Origin: Enchytraeus crypticus
Lineage: Eukaryota; Annelida; Clitellata; Enchytraeida; Enchytraeidae
Assembly (NCBI GenBank): GCA_905160935.1
Contig: CAJHZI010000463.1
Span: forward strand, 802,001-866,000
DNA: 64,000 nucleotides
Direction: 5' to 3'
Every line of letters begins with the position of its first letter. Positions within the stretch are counted from its first letter, which is position 1. The position numbers were made by a program, and so were the translations under genes. A model generated the notes under the pieces. That model was not told where the DNA came from. It ran no database searches and saw only the letters and a program-made list of their open reading frames with translations. Of the stretch, positions 9,909-21,727 are shown one piece after another.

Positions 9909-12900
9909 GTAGGTCGTGGGGAATTATTTAAAATAATTCTTTATGAAAAGATTTATACATATACATACTTGTACTAATAGTAAGGCTCTTAAAATTTGAT
10001 TTTTCATTAGAAATAAATAAAGGTAGAAAAATAATTTTTCCAAATTAAATTTCGTAACAATTTATTAATGAACAATCAATAATAATTAATAAATAATTAA
10101 TAATAAGTAATAAATAATTAATAATAATACTGGGAATTCAGTAGTGGCACCAATGTGCAATCAGGCATTCGCACTGTATTGGAGGAAACCCTGGTGGAAA
10201 TAAACTCTCGGGATTGGACCTCGACAGTTAACAAACCTTTGAAAGGAATCAGTTGATATCATTTAGGAGCAGTTGATATCATTTAGGAGCAGTTGATATC
10301 GTTTAGGAGCAGTTGATAGCATTTAGGAGCAGTTGATATCATTTAGGAGCAGTTGATATCATTTAGGAGCAGTTGATATCGTTTAGGAGCAGTTGATATC
10401 TTTTAGGATCGCTGGCTGGGTGTTACTTCTCCACTTGATTGGCAGTTGTCCATCTCCCCCCCCCCAGTGATATTCTTTCTGTTTGAATACTGTAATAGGA
10501 TAACTCTTGATATTTTTAGCATATTCGACAATTTTGTACGTATTCGTCATGTTGCCCATATTTTAAAGATAGTGCTATTTTTGAATCACCTACACATCAT
10601 GTGGTTTTTATTCAATACTGTCGGTCGCATTCGGTTTTCCAAACACGGTGTTCATTCAAGTACTAACCGAGCCCTTCTCTGTTAAACTTTGCTGATTATC
10701 CGCAAGTTGTACTTGTGAGCAAATCCCCGCCCCAAGAAACTACTGTAACGAAAATTTAACTTGAAAAATTATAAATTGGATCTAATGAATTACTATTAAT
10801 TTATGTCAATTCGTAAGATTTTTACCATTGAACAATTGTCACCTTGACAATTGTCACCTTAACCAATTCATATTGACAATTTTCAGCGTGTCAAATGTCA
10901 TATTGACAATTGTTACCTTGACATATCACATTGACAATTGTCACCTTGCAAATATCTTATTGATAATTGTCATTTTGAAAATCTTGTAGTCTTGGCTCTA
11001 TTAAAGTCTCAGCTCTTGTGAGCCCCGTCAGGTCTCTAAGATTATTTTAAGATAAAGTATCTGCCAGTGACTCCTCTCAAAGCATCTGTTGCTATAGTTC
11101 TACGCGCAGGTTTAGTTTTTAGTTTTTATTTATTACTTATTTTGTATTATTTATTTTTTTTAGTTTTTCTCTGTCAGTCAGTCGGTTAACATTTTAGACG
11201 ATATCCCTAGTAAAGCCACTTTCAGGCTAAAGCTAAATTTAAGTCAATTTCCTGCTCGAATAGCATATCAATGGCGGGAGGTCTCTGGATTTCAACCCTG
11301 TACCTACTGATCCGCTGTCGAATAACTTGCCAACAAGCCACCGACTCAACCGGCTGATTTGAAGTTAATTCAAAAATATAGGATAGGAATGGGTCAACAA
11401 GTCTTCCGCTTGTGAATTATCTGCAAATGATTAAGTAAACAACCCTCGTAAAACTGGAAAAGCTAATGTTAACGTCAGTTTCCTCACTTGAAAGCGATGT
11501 CAGTGACGGGCGAGCCCAGGATTTGAACCCCGCACATACTGATTCGCAGTCGAGTATCATACCGACTTCACCACTGGCTCCTGCCAGTGACAGTCTGAAA
11601 AACCACCGCCTCCACAAAATAGCAACCTTTTTCTTATCACTAAAATTGAAAATTAAATTCTGCCTTTTATTCAGTATGTGATTCTTAATACCAGGAAAAT
11701 ATTTAATTACAGCTGCCAGACACATTTTACGGTCCAGACTTCAGAGGTTCTAACATGTGGAACACCAACACGGGCCTCAGTGAGGACTGCCTCTACATCA
11801 ACGTGTGGGTTCCCCACAGTCCCTCCACCGCTGACTCCAGTCATTCGTTCCCTAAGGACGCTCCAACCGATCCCTACCTAGCCAAATATCCCAATCCCTA
11901 CGGATACAAGGATCTGGATAGACGGGCTCGCCAGAAGAAGGCTGTGATGGTTTGGATATTTGGAGGAGGATTCTATAGTGGTTCCACCACATTGGACCTG
12001 TATGACGGTAAAATACTGGCCTCGTCGAATGATGTGATCGTTGTGTCGGTTGCCTATCGCATCGGCGTCCTAGGATTTCTCTGTCTCAACGCCAACTCGA
12101 CTCCGTGTAACGTTGGACTCTATGATCAGCTGGTCGGTTTGGACTGGGTTAAAAGGAATATCAAATATTTTGGCGGAGATCCGGATAAGGTTACTTTGTT
12201 TGGAGAAAGTGCTGGCTCGGCAAGTGTCAGCCTTCATCTTCTCTCTCCATACAGTCGTAATCTCTTCCACCGAGCCATCCTTCAGAGCGGAGCAGCGAAC
12301 ATGCCTTGGGCAGTTCTCGAGAGACAGGAAGCTCGAAGGCGGTCAGTTGAGCTTGCCCTTCAGTATCTCAGATGTCCCGTGGGGAAGAACGACGACGAAG
12401 CAATAGTTAACTGTCTCAGACAAGTCCCACCTGAGCGCCTGGTCGAAGAGCAGTGGATATCGAGGGGAATACTTCAGTTTCCCTTTCTACCAATTGTTGA
12501 CGGATTGTTCCTCCCAGAGCCTCCACTCCAAGCACTCAAGGCTGGTCGCTTCAAACACTGCCCTCTTCTTGCTGGCAGCAACCTCAACGAGGGATCCTGG
12601 TTCATCATCTACGAACTCTCGGAAAAAACAAATCTTACCCATCAAATCATGACTAGGGAAGATTTCGTGGACAGCCTACAGAAACTGTTTTTCTACTATC
12701 CACAGTATCCCAGTCAACTGAATTCCTCCTTTGTTCTTAATGCCATAGAGTTCCAGTACACGGACTGGTCGGGTTATAATGATACTCTGCGGAATCTGGC
12801 AGGACTCGACGCGGCCCTGGCGGATTTCTACTTCCTGTGTCCCATGAACGAGTATCAGAAGCTGTTTGCTGAGGAGATGGAGAGGGATTTTGTGTTGGGT

Positions 12901-15900
12901 GGAGAGGATAATCCCGTCTATACGTACTACCTCACTGAGAGGTGGGGATATTGAACCATTTCTCTATACAATACAATTAAATACAATACAATTCAAATCA
13001 ATGAAGTACAATGCAATACAATGCAATTAAATACAATACATTTGAATTCAATGAAATACAATGCAATCAAATACAATCAATACAACCAAATACAATACAA
13101 TAAGATACAATGTTGACATATAAGTATTAGTATTTAATCATGTTTTGTTCTGGTAGCCGAAGAATAGATCAATCGTGAACTGCGAATGTCGTAAAATACG
13201 ACTAAGCACTAAGATCCAAATCAACGTCAGAAAGGGAATTCTGTTGATAAACGCTTAGGCTCTTGAAATTGCAGCAAACTTTTCTAATCCTGATCTTAGT
13301 TAAACTGGGATTCATGAGAAGATGATGACGATGCTAATGAATGAACGGTACCTTCATCTTTACATTCAATTTTAAGTCAATATTGACTTACAATATACAA
13401 AGCCCTTCCTGCTAAGAACACTAACAAGTCAAGCAAAATTTTGAAATTGATTGTATGAAGTAAATTTATATGAAGACATTATATTGCATATTGCAAATTA
13501 TTTAAGTATTTAAACATCCTCCTAACGTGCCGCTATTTTCCAATTTGTGGGTTGGACATGGAGAGGTATAGGAAGGAAAGATAGAAAATTAAACCTTTAG
13601 CTCGGCTATAATTCTGCCTGACGCTGCCAATTGTTCAAAACTGAGGTTTTATTCTCTAGAAGAAAGAAACCCCTTATTTCGTACCACAGTCTAGAACTAC
13701 TACTGAAATCACGTTCGAAAAGATACCACTGCTTCACAGGACTTTGTCTAAATTGTTTCCATTATTTATCCTGTAGTCAGCTAGATAGAGCTCAGTTTTG
13801 CTCTTTCTGACGGCCGTTCTATTTGTATTCTGTCTCGTTGTATGCGCAATTTGTATACTTTGATTCAGTTACAAATAAATGATCATTGTTCTCTCTCTCT
13901 CTCTTATCATCCTTTAATCATTTTGATACTTAAGTTGACTTATTGGCTGTTGAACACAGATACAGTTCTAACCCATGGCCTGAGTGGACAGGGGTCCTGC
14001 ACGGAGATGATATCCTGTTCATGTTCGGAGAGCCTCTGAAACCAGGCGCCAACTTCACTGAGCGTGAGAAGCGCTTCAGCATTGAAGTCATGCAGTACTG
14101 GACCAACTTCGCTAAGACTGGGTGAGAAATACTGCAACATAAGATATACACGAGATATGCACAAGATATACATCAATACAATGTATACACGAGATATACA
14201 TCAGCACATGATATACACAAGATATACATCAATACAATGTATACACGAGATATACATCAGCACATGATATACACGAGATTTACATCAACACAAGATATAC
14301 ACAAGATATACATCAGTACAAGGTATACATACACATGTTATACATCGACATAAGATATCCACAAGTTACACTAGCACAACATATAAATTAGCACAAGATA
14401 ACCACAAGATATAACAAGAGATACACCACAACATATAAATTAGCATAAGATATCAACTATAGTCAACAAGAAATACACCATAAGATAAAAATTAGCATAA
14501 TATATCCACTGGATATAACATAATATACACCATAAGATATAAATTAATCCAATATATCAACTAGATGTGCGCCATCGAAAGGTCATCAGCAACATCGCGC
14601 AACTAAGTGCTATTCTTATTCAATACATCATAGAACTTTCTAGCCAAAATTGAACAAAACCAATGAGTAATCTATCGAAAAGGCGAGAATCAACATTCAG
14701 ACCAATGATATGGTACTGGTAAAGCTGGTAAAGCTAAGGTTAACGTCAGTTTCCTCACTCTAAAGCGATGTCAGTGACGGGCGAGCCCAGGATTTGAACC
14801 CGCACCTACTGATCCGCGGTCGAGTATCATACCGACTTCACCACTGGCTCCTGCCAGTGACAGTCTGAAAAACCACCGCCTCCACAAAATAGCAACCTTT
14901 TTCCACTGAAGATAATATGATACTGAAGATAATATGATACTAAAGCAAATCAGTTTCCCAGCCCCGAGTATATAACAAAATCAATATAGTAAACTGGCCA
15001 AATGGAGACCGGTTCGAATTTTAAATCGGTTTCTGAAAAAATATTGTATTGATCCTTGGTTAAGTTTGTCAATGAAATATTTCCAGATTTTATATGTTCT
15101 TACACGTATATCTTAGCGATGTATATTCAATGCAAATAAATTACACCACTTAAAGTAAAACGACGATTCGAATGAATTCTGTGACAGTAGAATTCTATTT
15201 AATGTTACTTATACTATTTAGATATTTACGTATTTTACCTGCGCTGAAGATTGTAATAAGCTACGAAAGTAAAATAAATGGTGGCGTCAAATTTATTATT
15301 TCATAACAAATCAAATTAATGATATTATATCCGATTTATCCAATCTTCTTCATGAAAACATCACGAGATATATCTTATAATTAATTTTATATTCAAATAC
15401 AAAATATACATTGTATAAAATATGTCTTATATTATAAAAAAAATTATATTTTATATTTAAAAATTATTATTTTATAGGAGATTTATAAAATATATCTCGT
15501 ACAAAAAATAAAGTGTACTATATAATATAGGAAGTCTCCTTTTCACAGTAGGGTATAAATATTAAGCTAGGCCTATGTCATCTATTATACTCATGTCATT
15601 GTTGTACAGAGATCCGAATATGAATTCTCAGGGCCAAAAGTCAAGCACTCTAAAGCACTGGCCGAGATTCACGAGTCAGGGTCGGCAATATATGGAATTA
15701 AACTCCGCCTACTTGGACTACAAGTCTTCGACCAGATATAAATCAGACCACGCCTATATTGGCAGAGGTCCAAGAATCAATCAGTGTGCTTTCTGGCAGA
15801 ATTATCTACCTCAGCTTCGACGTAACACAGGCAAGTTCCCGATCAATCCATCAAGCCATTCACACAGCAACTCTCAAATCCATCTCTCCATCCATCAACC

Positions 15901-18900
15901 AATCAATCCATCAACCCACCAATCCGTCAATCCATCAATCCATCAACCCACCAATCCATCAATCCATCAACCCACCAATCCATCAATCTATCAATCCATC
16001 AACTCACCAATCCATCAATCTAACAACCTATCAATCCAACAACCATCAATCCATCAATCCAACAATCTACCAACCCATCAATCCATCAATCCAACAACCC
16101 ATCAATCCAACAACTTATCAATACATCAACCCATCAACCCATCAATCCATCAATCCATCAACCTGTTTCTGATCAAATAGTGATCAAAGTTTATCGTTAG
16201 AAATATGATGATAACTGGCTGATGTAATAGGGACTAGAAGAGGATCTTGATATCAGTAGTACATGTAGTACGAATGTTTACCTACGAACACGCTGTCATT
16301 AAATTGGCTCATTGCTGCACATATAGATGCTGCACATACGGCTTGAGCAAGTGGCCATGTCGGTAAGGTACTCGACTGCGGATCAGTTTGTTTGGGGTTC
16401 AAATCCTGGGCTCGCCCGTTACTGATATCGCTTTCGAGTGAGGAAACTTACGTTAACATTAGCTTTACCAGCTTTTACAGAAACTAAATACATTATGACT
16501 TGTGCCTTAGGGAACTGTGCATCTAGATTTGAATGTGCTTGAGTGTTCATGAAATAAGAAAGTGCTCTTGTGTGCGTGAAAAGAGTAAGTGCTCCTTGTG
16601 TGCGTGAAATAAGTGAGTGCTGCTATGGGCGTGAAATGAGTGAGAGCTTCTGCATGCATGAAATGATTGAGTGCTCCTGTGTGCGTGAAATGAATGAGAG
16701 CTTCTGCATGCATGAAATGAGTGAGTGCTGCTTGTGTGGGTGAAATGAGTGAGTGCTTCTGTGTGCGTGAAATGAGTGCTGCTTGTGTGCGTGAAATGAG
16801 TGCTTCTGTGTGCGTGAAATGAGTGAGTGCTCTTGTGTGCGTGAAATGAGTGCTGCTTGTGTGCGTGAAATGAGTGAGCGCTGCTTGAGTTCATGAGCAT
16901 CTGCACGTTAACGCATAGGAGTGAGGGGTGTGGAAAATGTGTGAAGTAAAAAATTTCCAGGTTACCGCAGCCTTACTAATCATTTCCAGGAGTTCCATCC
17001 TCACATGTGGTACAACAGATGTGTGTAACCAGCGACCAACCTGGTGGGGTGAAAGGGGGTGTGAACCCTCCCCTTCCATAAATCTTTTTTTAAATTTCTT
17101 ATTTTCTTTCATTTTCTTAGAATATTTGCCTACATTACTGACTCACTGTTGAGCTCCAGTAATTTCTATTTCTCGCGCTGATATTAATATTAATAACAAA
17201 ATGTAGGATTGATATGGTTCTGCATACCAAAGTAGTTAAAGGTTTATACTGAATTTGCACAGATAGTATACAATTTTCTGTTATATAAAAAACAAGCAAA
17301 TAGTTTTGAACTCTACGCATATAGTTTACTGTTATATAGAACACACGTAAATTGTGAGACCACATTTTCTCAACGCTCTGGTAGGAATAAATTATTCCTG
17401 CGATATGAACGTCGGGACTCATGTAATGTTTAGTTACGGAACCTGGAGAATGGAAAGTTATATTTTGCTTGCGTCAAAGAAAACCTGTAAACAGTTTAAC
17501 AGAACGAACGGATGGAGTTGTGAAGCAACGTCCTTTCCGGTACTGAGTCTAAATTAAATGGAAATTTGCCAAATAGATCAAGTTTCGAAACTTCTAGACA
17601 ATTTAACCTTCAGGTTTTAGAGACGCAGAAGACGAAATTTTTGCTAAATACAAAGTTACAAATATAAAGTAGGCCTAATAAATTAATATTATCTTTAAAA
17701 TAGTAAAGATAATATTACATTATCTACTTCAAATAGAAGAGTTTCGCGTAAATATAGGTTACGAGTAAATTATGTAACTACCTTTTTATTTCAGTTCTTT
17801 GAGTACATAAATGAGTAAGCACAAACAGTTTCGTATTAAGGTTTCTAACGGTTATCAACGGTTCTACCGTTAATAATAATTGTCTCAGTGACATTAGTAA
17901 CATTTTTTTACTTGCTGTTACATTAATCTTTGTGACGGTAGCTCTCGTGTGTCGAGTTGTCTTGAAGAGAAGCTTTGTGCTTCTGAATCTTGATGTTAAA
18001 GAAACTACAACCTACATAGTTTCGTCTCACTGCGTCACGGTTTCGTTATCAAGAACAATGAAAATATTTCAGGAACGGTTCAGTGACTGATGTGAATTAC
18101 ATTCTTCAACATCCACTTTAGTCGCCAATGTTGACCACATTTATTTTGAAATTTTCTAAAACGTTTCCAACCTGCAGCAGCTTAAACTTGACTTTACCAC
18201 TGTTTGTTTTAATTTATTCTTTCTTTTGGCAACTGTAAACATAATATTGTGCACAGAAGTTTTGAACGTACACCATAGCTTATCAGTTATGATTTCCTCA
18301 TAGCTTACCAGTTATCAAACTTTCTCATAGTTTTTCAGTTGTCACTTTCTCATAGCTTATCTGTTGTCATTTTTTCATAGCTGATCAGTTATAATTTACT
18401 TATAGCTTATCAATCTTTGGTTTATATTATTCCTTCTACTGATTTATCGATCATTTCTGATTATTTCTTTCTGTTTTACCGATTATTTTCTGATTATTTT
18501 TTTCTGATTTACCGATTATTTTCTGATTATTTCTCTCTGTTTTACCTAGTCCCTCATAAAAAACATCAATCGACTCTGCGGCCTAAGAATAGCTCACAGC
18601 GGCCCTAGATAAACATAGAAACATCATCACCTACGTCAGGCTGCATCAATCTGTCGGTATCCATAAAACACACCCAGCAGATCGCTAAAGTGAAAACAGT
18701 TTGTGGCAAAATAACGGCGTTAAAATCAAGTTGGCGCCACGATTATGAACTACATCCTTGATTGATTCGTCGATTGTTAGAATTCCAGTAATCGAGGTGA
18801 AATAAAGAAGTCCATCCCGCTTTAATCTTCAGTTTATGGATTTCATTAGAAAGAAGAACTCTAATTTCAAGAGAATCTAACAAAAAGAATTTCATATATA

Positions 18901-19402
18901 TCTGCTTCAAGAAAATCTTGCAGAAGATTTTGATTTAGGGAAATGATATATCAAATGAAAGGTAAATTTTATTACAGATTATTGATAGATCGATCAATCG
19001 ATAGATTTATTTACTTATTTATTTATTTAGTACTTTATTAATTAATTGATTGATTGTTTTGCTGATTGATTAAATGACTTTTCGTTAATTGATTGATTAT
19101 TCAGTAGATTCATTGATCGACTGATTGATTTATTGATATATTGATTGTTTAATTGATTAATTGGTTGATTGTTTTGTTGATTGATTACATATTTGTATTG
19201 TTGTTTGATTGATTGATTGACTGATTGATTAATCAGTAGATTGATTGATTGGCCTATTGATTGATCTCGTACAGCTCATATTGAAGAGAGGGAGCAGTAT
19301 TGGTTGCTACAGCTGGAGGAAATGAGGAATCGTTACATTGAAGCCTTGAAAACTGAACTTCGTAAATTTAAAAATCAACTTGCAGAGAACTGTCCCAATT
19401 AA
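9321..19402 (+). CDS. ache: Acetylcholinesterase-like carboxylesterase with T-peptide tail, five exons
   Basis: Role: hydrolysis of acetylcholine at the cell surface or synapse. Seen: exons 9321-9908, 11713-12941, 13960-14121, 15610-15830 and 19275-19402 join without phase conflict into about 775 residues. The triad is Ser362 (GESAG), Glu489 (NEGS) and His620 (VLHGDD). The oxyanion hole is GGGFYSG, and the choline-site Trp is W212 in SNMWN. All six fold cysteines are present: SCHQ/SEDC, YLRC/VNCL, FLCP/NQCAFW. At the acyl pocket (Torpedo 288/290) the residues are Leu and Phe, as in Drosophila AChE. Torpedo F330/F331/Y334 are Trp/Phe/Tyr. The last exon encodes an amphipathic tail ending NCPN, like vertebrate AChE-T. 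A hydrophobic segment at residues 91-100 should be the signal peptide, so the true start, perhaps a 5' exon, is uncertain. The exon 4 intron begins with GC. A butyrylcholinesterase-like specificity is less likely but not excluded. Confidence 0.9.
10251..10409. repeat. 20-bp minisatellite, 8 copies
   Basis: Unit AGTTGATATCATTTAGGAGC, nearly perfect, in cholinesterase intron 1. A looser TTGACAATTGTCACC repeat follows at 10825-10985. Confidence 0.92.
10612..10735 (-). repeat. 5S rRNA-derived SINE, second copy
   Basis: The reverse complement has CTCGGTTAGTACTTGAATGA and TTGGAAAACCGAATGCGACC, with the same GGCGGG-ATTT-GC-CAC head as the 2.7-kb copy. It lies in cholinesterase intron 1. Confidence 0.6.
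11453..11633 (-). repeat. tRNA-SINE family 1 plus shared 5' flank
   Basis: Complete antisense copy in cholinesterase intron 1. The 53 bases at 11581-11633 are identical to 14851-14903. Confidence 0.83.
11713..12941 (+). CDS. ache: Cholinesterase exon 2: catalytic core (Ser and Glu)
   Basis: Acceptor ag at 11711-11712. The exon starts [10 protein letters not shown] and ends with AG of an Arg codon before gtgggg. It is GC-richer than its surroundings. It carries the choline-site Trp, oxyanion hole, nucleophile Ser and acid Glu. Confidence 0.92.
13145..13335 (+). repeat. Dispersed element with GATGAT-type tail, divergent
   Basis: AGCACTAAGATCCAAATCAA, then GTTAAACTGGGATTCATGAG and GATGATGACGATG. 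In cholinesterase intron 2. Confidence 0.6.
13960..14121 (+). CDS. ache: Cholinesterase exon 3: catalytic His
   Basis: Acceptor acacag ends at 13959. The exon completes an Arg codon, then encodes [17 protein letters not shown] and ends ...NFAKTG before gtgaga. It matches the conserved WPEWxGVxHG block of cholinesterases. Confidence 0.9.
14125..14575. repeat. GATATACA-type minisatellite
   Basis: Imperfect repeats of CAAGATATACATCA and variants, decaying rightwards, just inside cholinesterase intron 3. A CAATACAAT repeat lies at 12962-13115 in intron 2. Confidence 0.85.
14721..14903 (-). repeat. tRNA-SINE family 1 plus shared 5' flank
   Basis: Complete antisense copy in cholinesterase intron 3. 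It carries the same 53-base flank as the intron 1 copy. Confidence 0.83.
15363..15500. repeat. Candidate MITE with terminal inverted repeats
   Basis: ACGAGATATATCTTATAA at the left matches the complement of TTATAAAATATATCTCGT at the right, with one mismatch and about 100 bp of AT-rich DNA between them. Confidence 0.4.
15610..15830 (+). CDS. ache: Cholinesterase exon 4: C-terminal core, GC donor
   Basis: Acceptor gtacag ends at 15609. The exon completes the Gly of GDPN and runs to [18 protein letters not shown], the family's last core block with the third-disulphide Cys. It ends CAG before gcaagt, a textbook GC-AG donor. The open frame continues into an intronic (CCATCAAT)n array that is not coding. 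Confidence 0.85.
15842..16163 (+). repeat. 8-bp minisatellite (CCATCAAT)n
   Basis: About 40 units in cholinesterase intron 4, directly after the GC donor. It creates a false HQSINPS-repeat reading frame. Confidence 0.92.
16341..16478 (+). repeat. tRNA-SINE family 1
   Basis: Sense copy in cholinesterase intron 4. A box, B box, core and ACCAGCTTTT tail are visible. Confidence 0.82.
16523..16890. repeat. GTGTGCGTGAAATGAGTGAG minisatellite
   Basis: Units of about 27-36 bp containing GTGCGTGAAATGAGTG and GCTTCTGT. Cholinesterase intron 4. Confidence 0.88.
18276..18545. repeat. Two short minisatellites
   Basis: CATAGCTTATCAGTT repeats (18276-18415), then CTGATTATTTCTTTCTG-type repeats (18450-18545). 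GATT-type simple repeats continue at 18980-19262 up to the cholinesterase tail exon. Confidence 0.75.
19275..19402 (+). CDS. ache: Cholinesterase exon 5: T-peptide (WAT-like) tail
   Basis: Acceptor gtacag ends at 19274. The first two bases complete an Ala codon with the single base left by exon 4. The exon encodes 41 more residues, [16 protein letters not shown] through [10 protein letters not shown], then TAA. Like the vertebrate tryptophan amphiphilic tetramerisation peptide it is an amphipathic helix with aromatics and a Cys three residues from the end. In vertebrates that Cys pairs with PRiMA or ColQ anchors. There are fewer aromatics here (Y, W, Y, F). Confidence 0.8.
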
Positions 19403-20309
19403 GCTGTTTAATGTTTTCTGCTGACTATGATCTAGAATACATCATCAACGGTTCAAAGTTAGACACTTTTGTATTCCATACCCCAACTATGTGTTTGACA
19501 TTTTATCAAATTTATTTACCTTACATTTATGTGATCACCATAATGCACATACTGCCGTTAGAAGCTAACGGGAGATTTATCCTATCATCTAGTGATATCA
19601 AACGTTCCCATTCAAAGACAGCTTGGCTTAATTTATCTGCGATAAGTTTTAAAATTCGAATGAAACTGCTTGGTTGTCTGCAGCTTCTCAAGTCCTGTGA
19701 AGCACTTCCTCCTCATTGTTTTTCAATTCCGCAATCACTAACGTGAAATTTTATTTATTTTTTATGTGCATTGTCGATTACTTGAACCGTCGATGATGTA
19801 TGTAAATAGTAGCTATACAGTATAAATGCGGGTATTTTCTATTTAACTTCAGCACGCTCAAATATAGATTACAATTAATTAAAATATTTGCATATAATTG
19901 CACAGTATGTCAAATACCCTGAATATAATATACGAAATATAAAATAAGGGAGTATGCGATTAATTTCACAGTCTCTTTAATTATATTATATTATTAAATT
20001 CTTTTAAACAGCGATCGTCCAGTCAAAGGACTTATCAAAATTATGATTTATTTATTAGACGGCGTTGAAGTAAAGTGAAACATCTGGGCAAAATATTTTC
20101 AGAAGTAATTTGATAACCAGTTGTAATACCAGTAGGCTAAACAATGATGTTATCTGGCTAACTTGCTAAACAAAAATGATGTAGTATCCTCTCTGGTGCT
20201 GATTGTGAGAATTATTATGCATAGTCTTTTATTACAAATGGATGTTGTATTTCACCAATATTCAGAAAGAGAAAAGAACTAGTAACAAAAGGGATTGGTT
20301 GAAAAACAA

Positions 20310-20600
20310 AGAAAACGATTGTAAAAACATTGGTGTGGTCGACATTTCTGTACGGATGTGAAACCTGGACATTAAAGAAGGAAGACATCAAGAAACTATC
20401 CAACATGAAAATGGGGCTATGGAGAAGGATGTAAGAGATTATCTGGACGGACAAAATTACAAATGAAGAAGTTCTTGAAAGAATCGGTACAGATTGAGAT
20501 GAAATGGAAGGCTGGGAATAGAATTGGTTGAAAAAGTTATATGCCCTGGACCTGCCGTTAGGCAGTTCAATAAAAGAGATGTCACGAGAAAATAGGCATA
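20310..20600 (+). mobile_element. Truncated LINE, RT C-terminal fragment
   Basis: Translates to TFLYGCETWTLKKEDIKKLS and IWTDKITNEEVLERIG, a hallmark of LINE RT C-termini, with a stop after RRM and others downstream. It ends with the TATGCCCTGGACCTGCC terminal motif. Confidence 0.8.
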
Positions 20601-21599
20601 CAAGCACAGTCGCATGTCCAAGTCTATAATATTTCATACATTCTTACAGTCTTCTTCGTAGTTCTGCAAGAAATGCCAAGATTGTATACAAGATTATAGA
20701 CTTTAACTTGACTGTATGATAGTATATTTTTATTTAGATTATTTCGTTAAGCATCGGTTTAGACTTTAGAGTATATACAAACAAATTGTCTGTGTCTTAA
20801 TTAGTGTCTTATTGCTAAAATTTACCTCCATTTCTGCAAATCTCTGCTACCAATCTTTCACCAATTTGTAATTATCTGAAGTTATTATTACTCTGGCATC
20901 TGGTGAATATATAGTAAATCAAATTACGAATGAAAGGTATTTTTCGGGAAACTTTATCATCATTTAAACTGTTGTGTAGCTTGCGGTAATTTGAAAAAAA
21001 AAAAAAAAAATTACCATGATATTTGAAGACAGACAGGAAAACAATGTATTTCTTGATATTTACCAGTACTATTTATATTAAATTGCTATAAATTATTATT
21101 TAATGAATAAATCATAATTTTGCTTGTCCATTGGTTACATTAGACAATAGAAGTGAAAGTTATTGCTTACTTTATTGAACTGCTTTGTATTTACGCTTAC
21201 TAAATCATGTAAATTCAACGCCTTTTGATAGTTTACTGAATTTAAGTTAATATACACGGGAAAGGGATTGCACAGACTGTTTACTGTTGTTTGTTGCTTG
21301 GAGCAACTATTACTCAGGGCACAATATTAAGAATTGAGTTGGTTACAGCAGAATCACACTAAACAAGACTGTACCTTAGCACTGATATAAAGTATACAAG
21401 TCATGGTGTAACAGTAAAGGTTAAATGTCAATTTTCTCTCTTGAATGCATATCAGTGACGTCTAAGCGTGATAACATTAGATTTGAACACTAGACCTACT
21501 TAACCAAAGTAGAACAGCGTTCCATCATGGCATCATACCACCGGTTTAGCGCACTATTGTACACTATTTGGATTGACGAGAATTCTTTAAAGTGTAATA

Positions 21600-21727
21600 A
21601 AAGCTGGTAAAGCGAAGTTTAACGTCAATTTCCTCACTCGAAAGCGATGTCAGTGACCGGCGAGTCCAGGATTTGAACCCCGCACCATCTGATCCGCGGT
21701 CAAGTATCTTACCGACTTCGCGACTGA
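21600..21727 (-). repeat. tRNA-SINE family 1
   Basis: Antisense copy with B box and core. A more degenerate antisense copy lies at 21410-21545. Confidence 0.78.

Noticed and set aside
11417-11725. Short proteins containing [14 protein letters not shown] or SLTSLSSEE (also at 21.6, 44.1, 52.5, 55.6 and 62.4 kb)
   Set aside because: They are translations of the family 1 SINE, recurring wherever it lies.
15840-16180. HQSINPS-repeat protein extending the cholinesterase frame
   Set aside because: An (CCATCAAT)n intronic array after a GC donor; the phase-matched tail exon at 19275 gives the true continuation.
16507-16906. Histidine/serine-rich repeat protein on the minus strand
   Set aside because: Minisatellite translation in cholinesterase intron 4.
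19411-19746. 111-residue open frame after the cholinesterase stop
   Set aside because: Lies in the probable 3' UTR, with no recognisable domain or composition signal.
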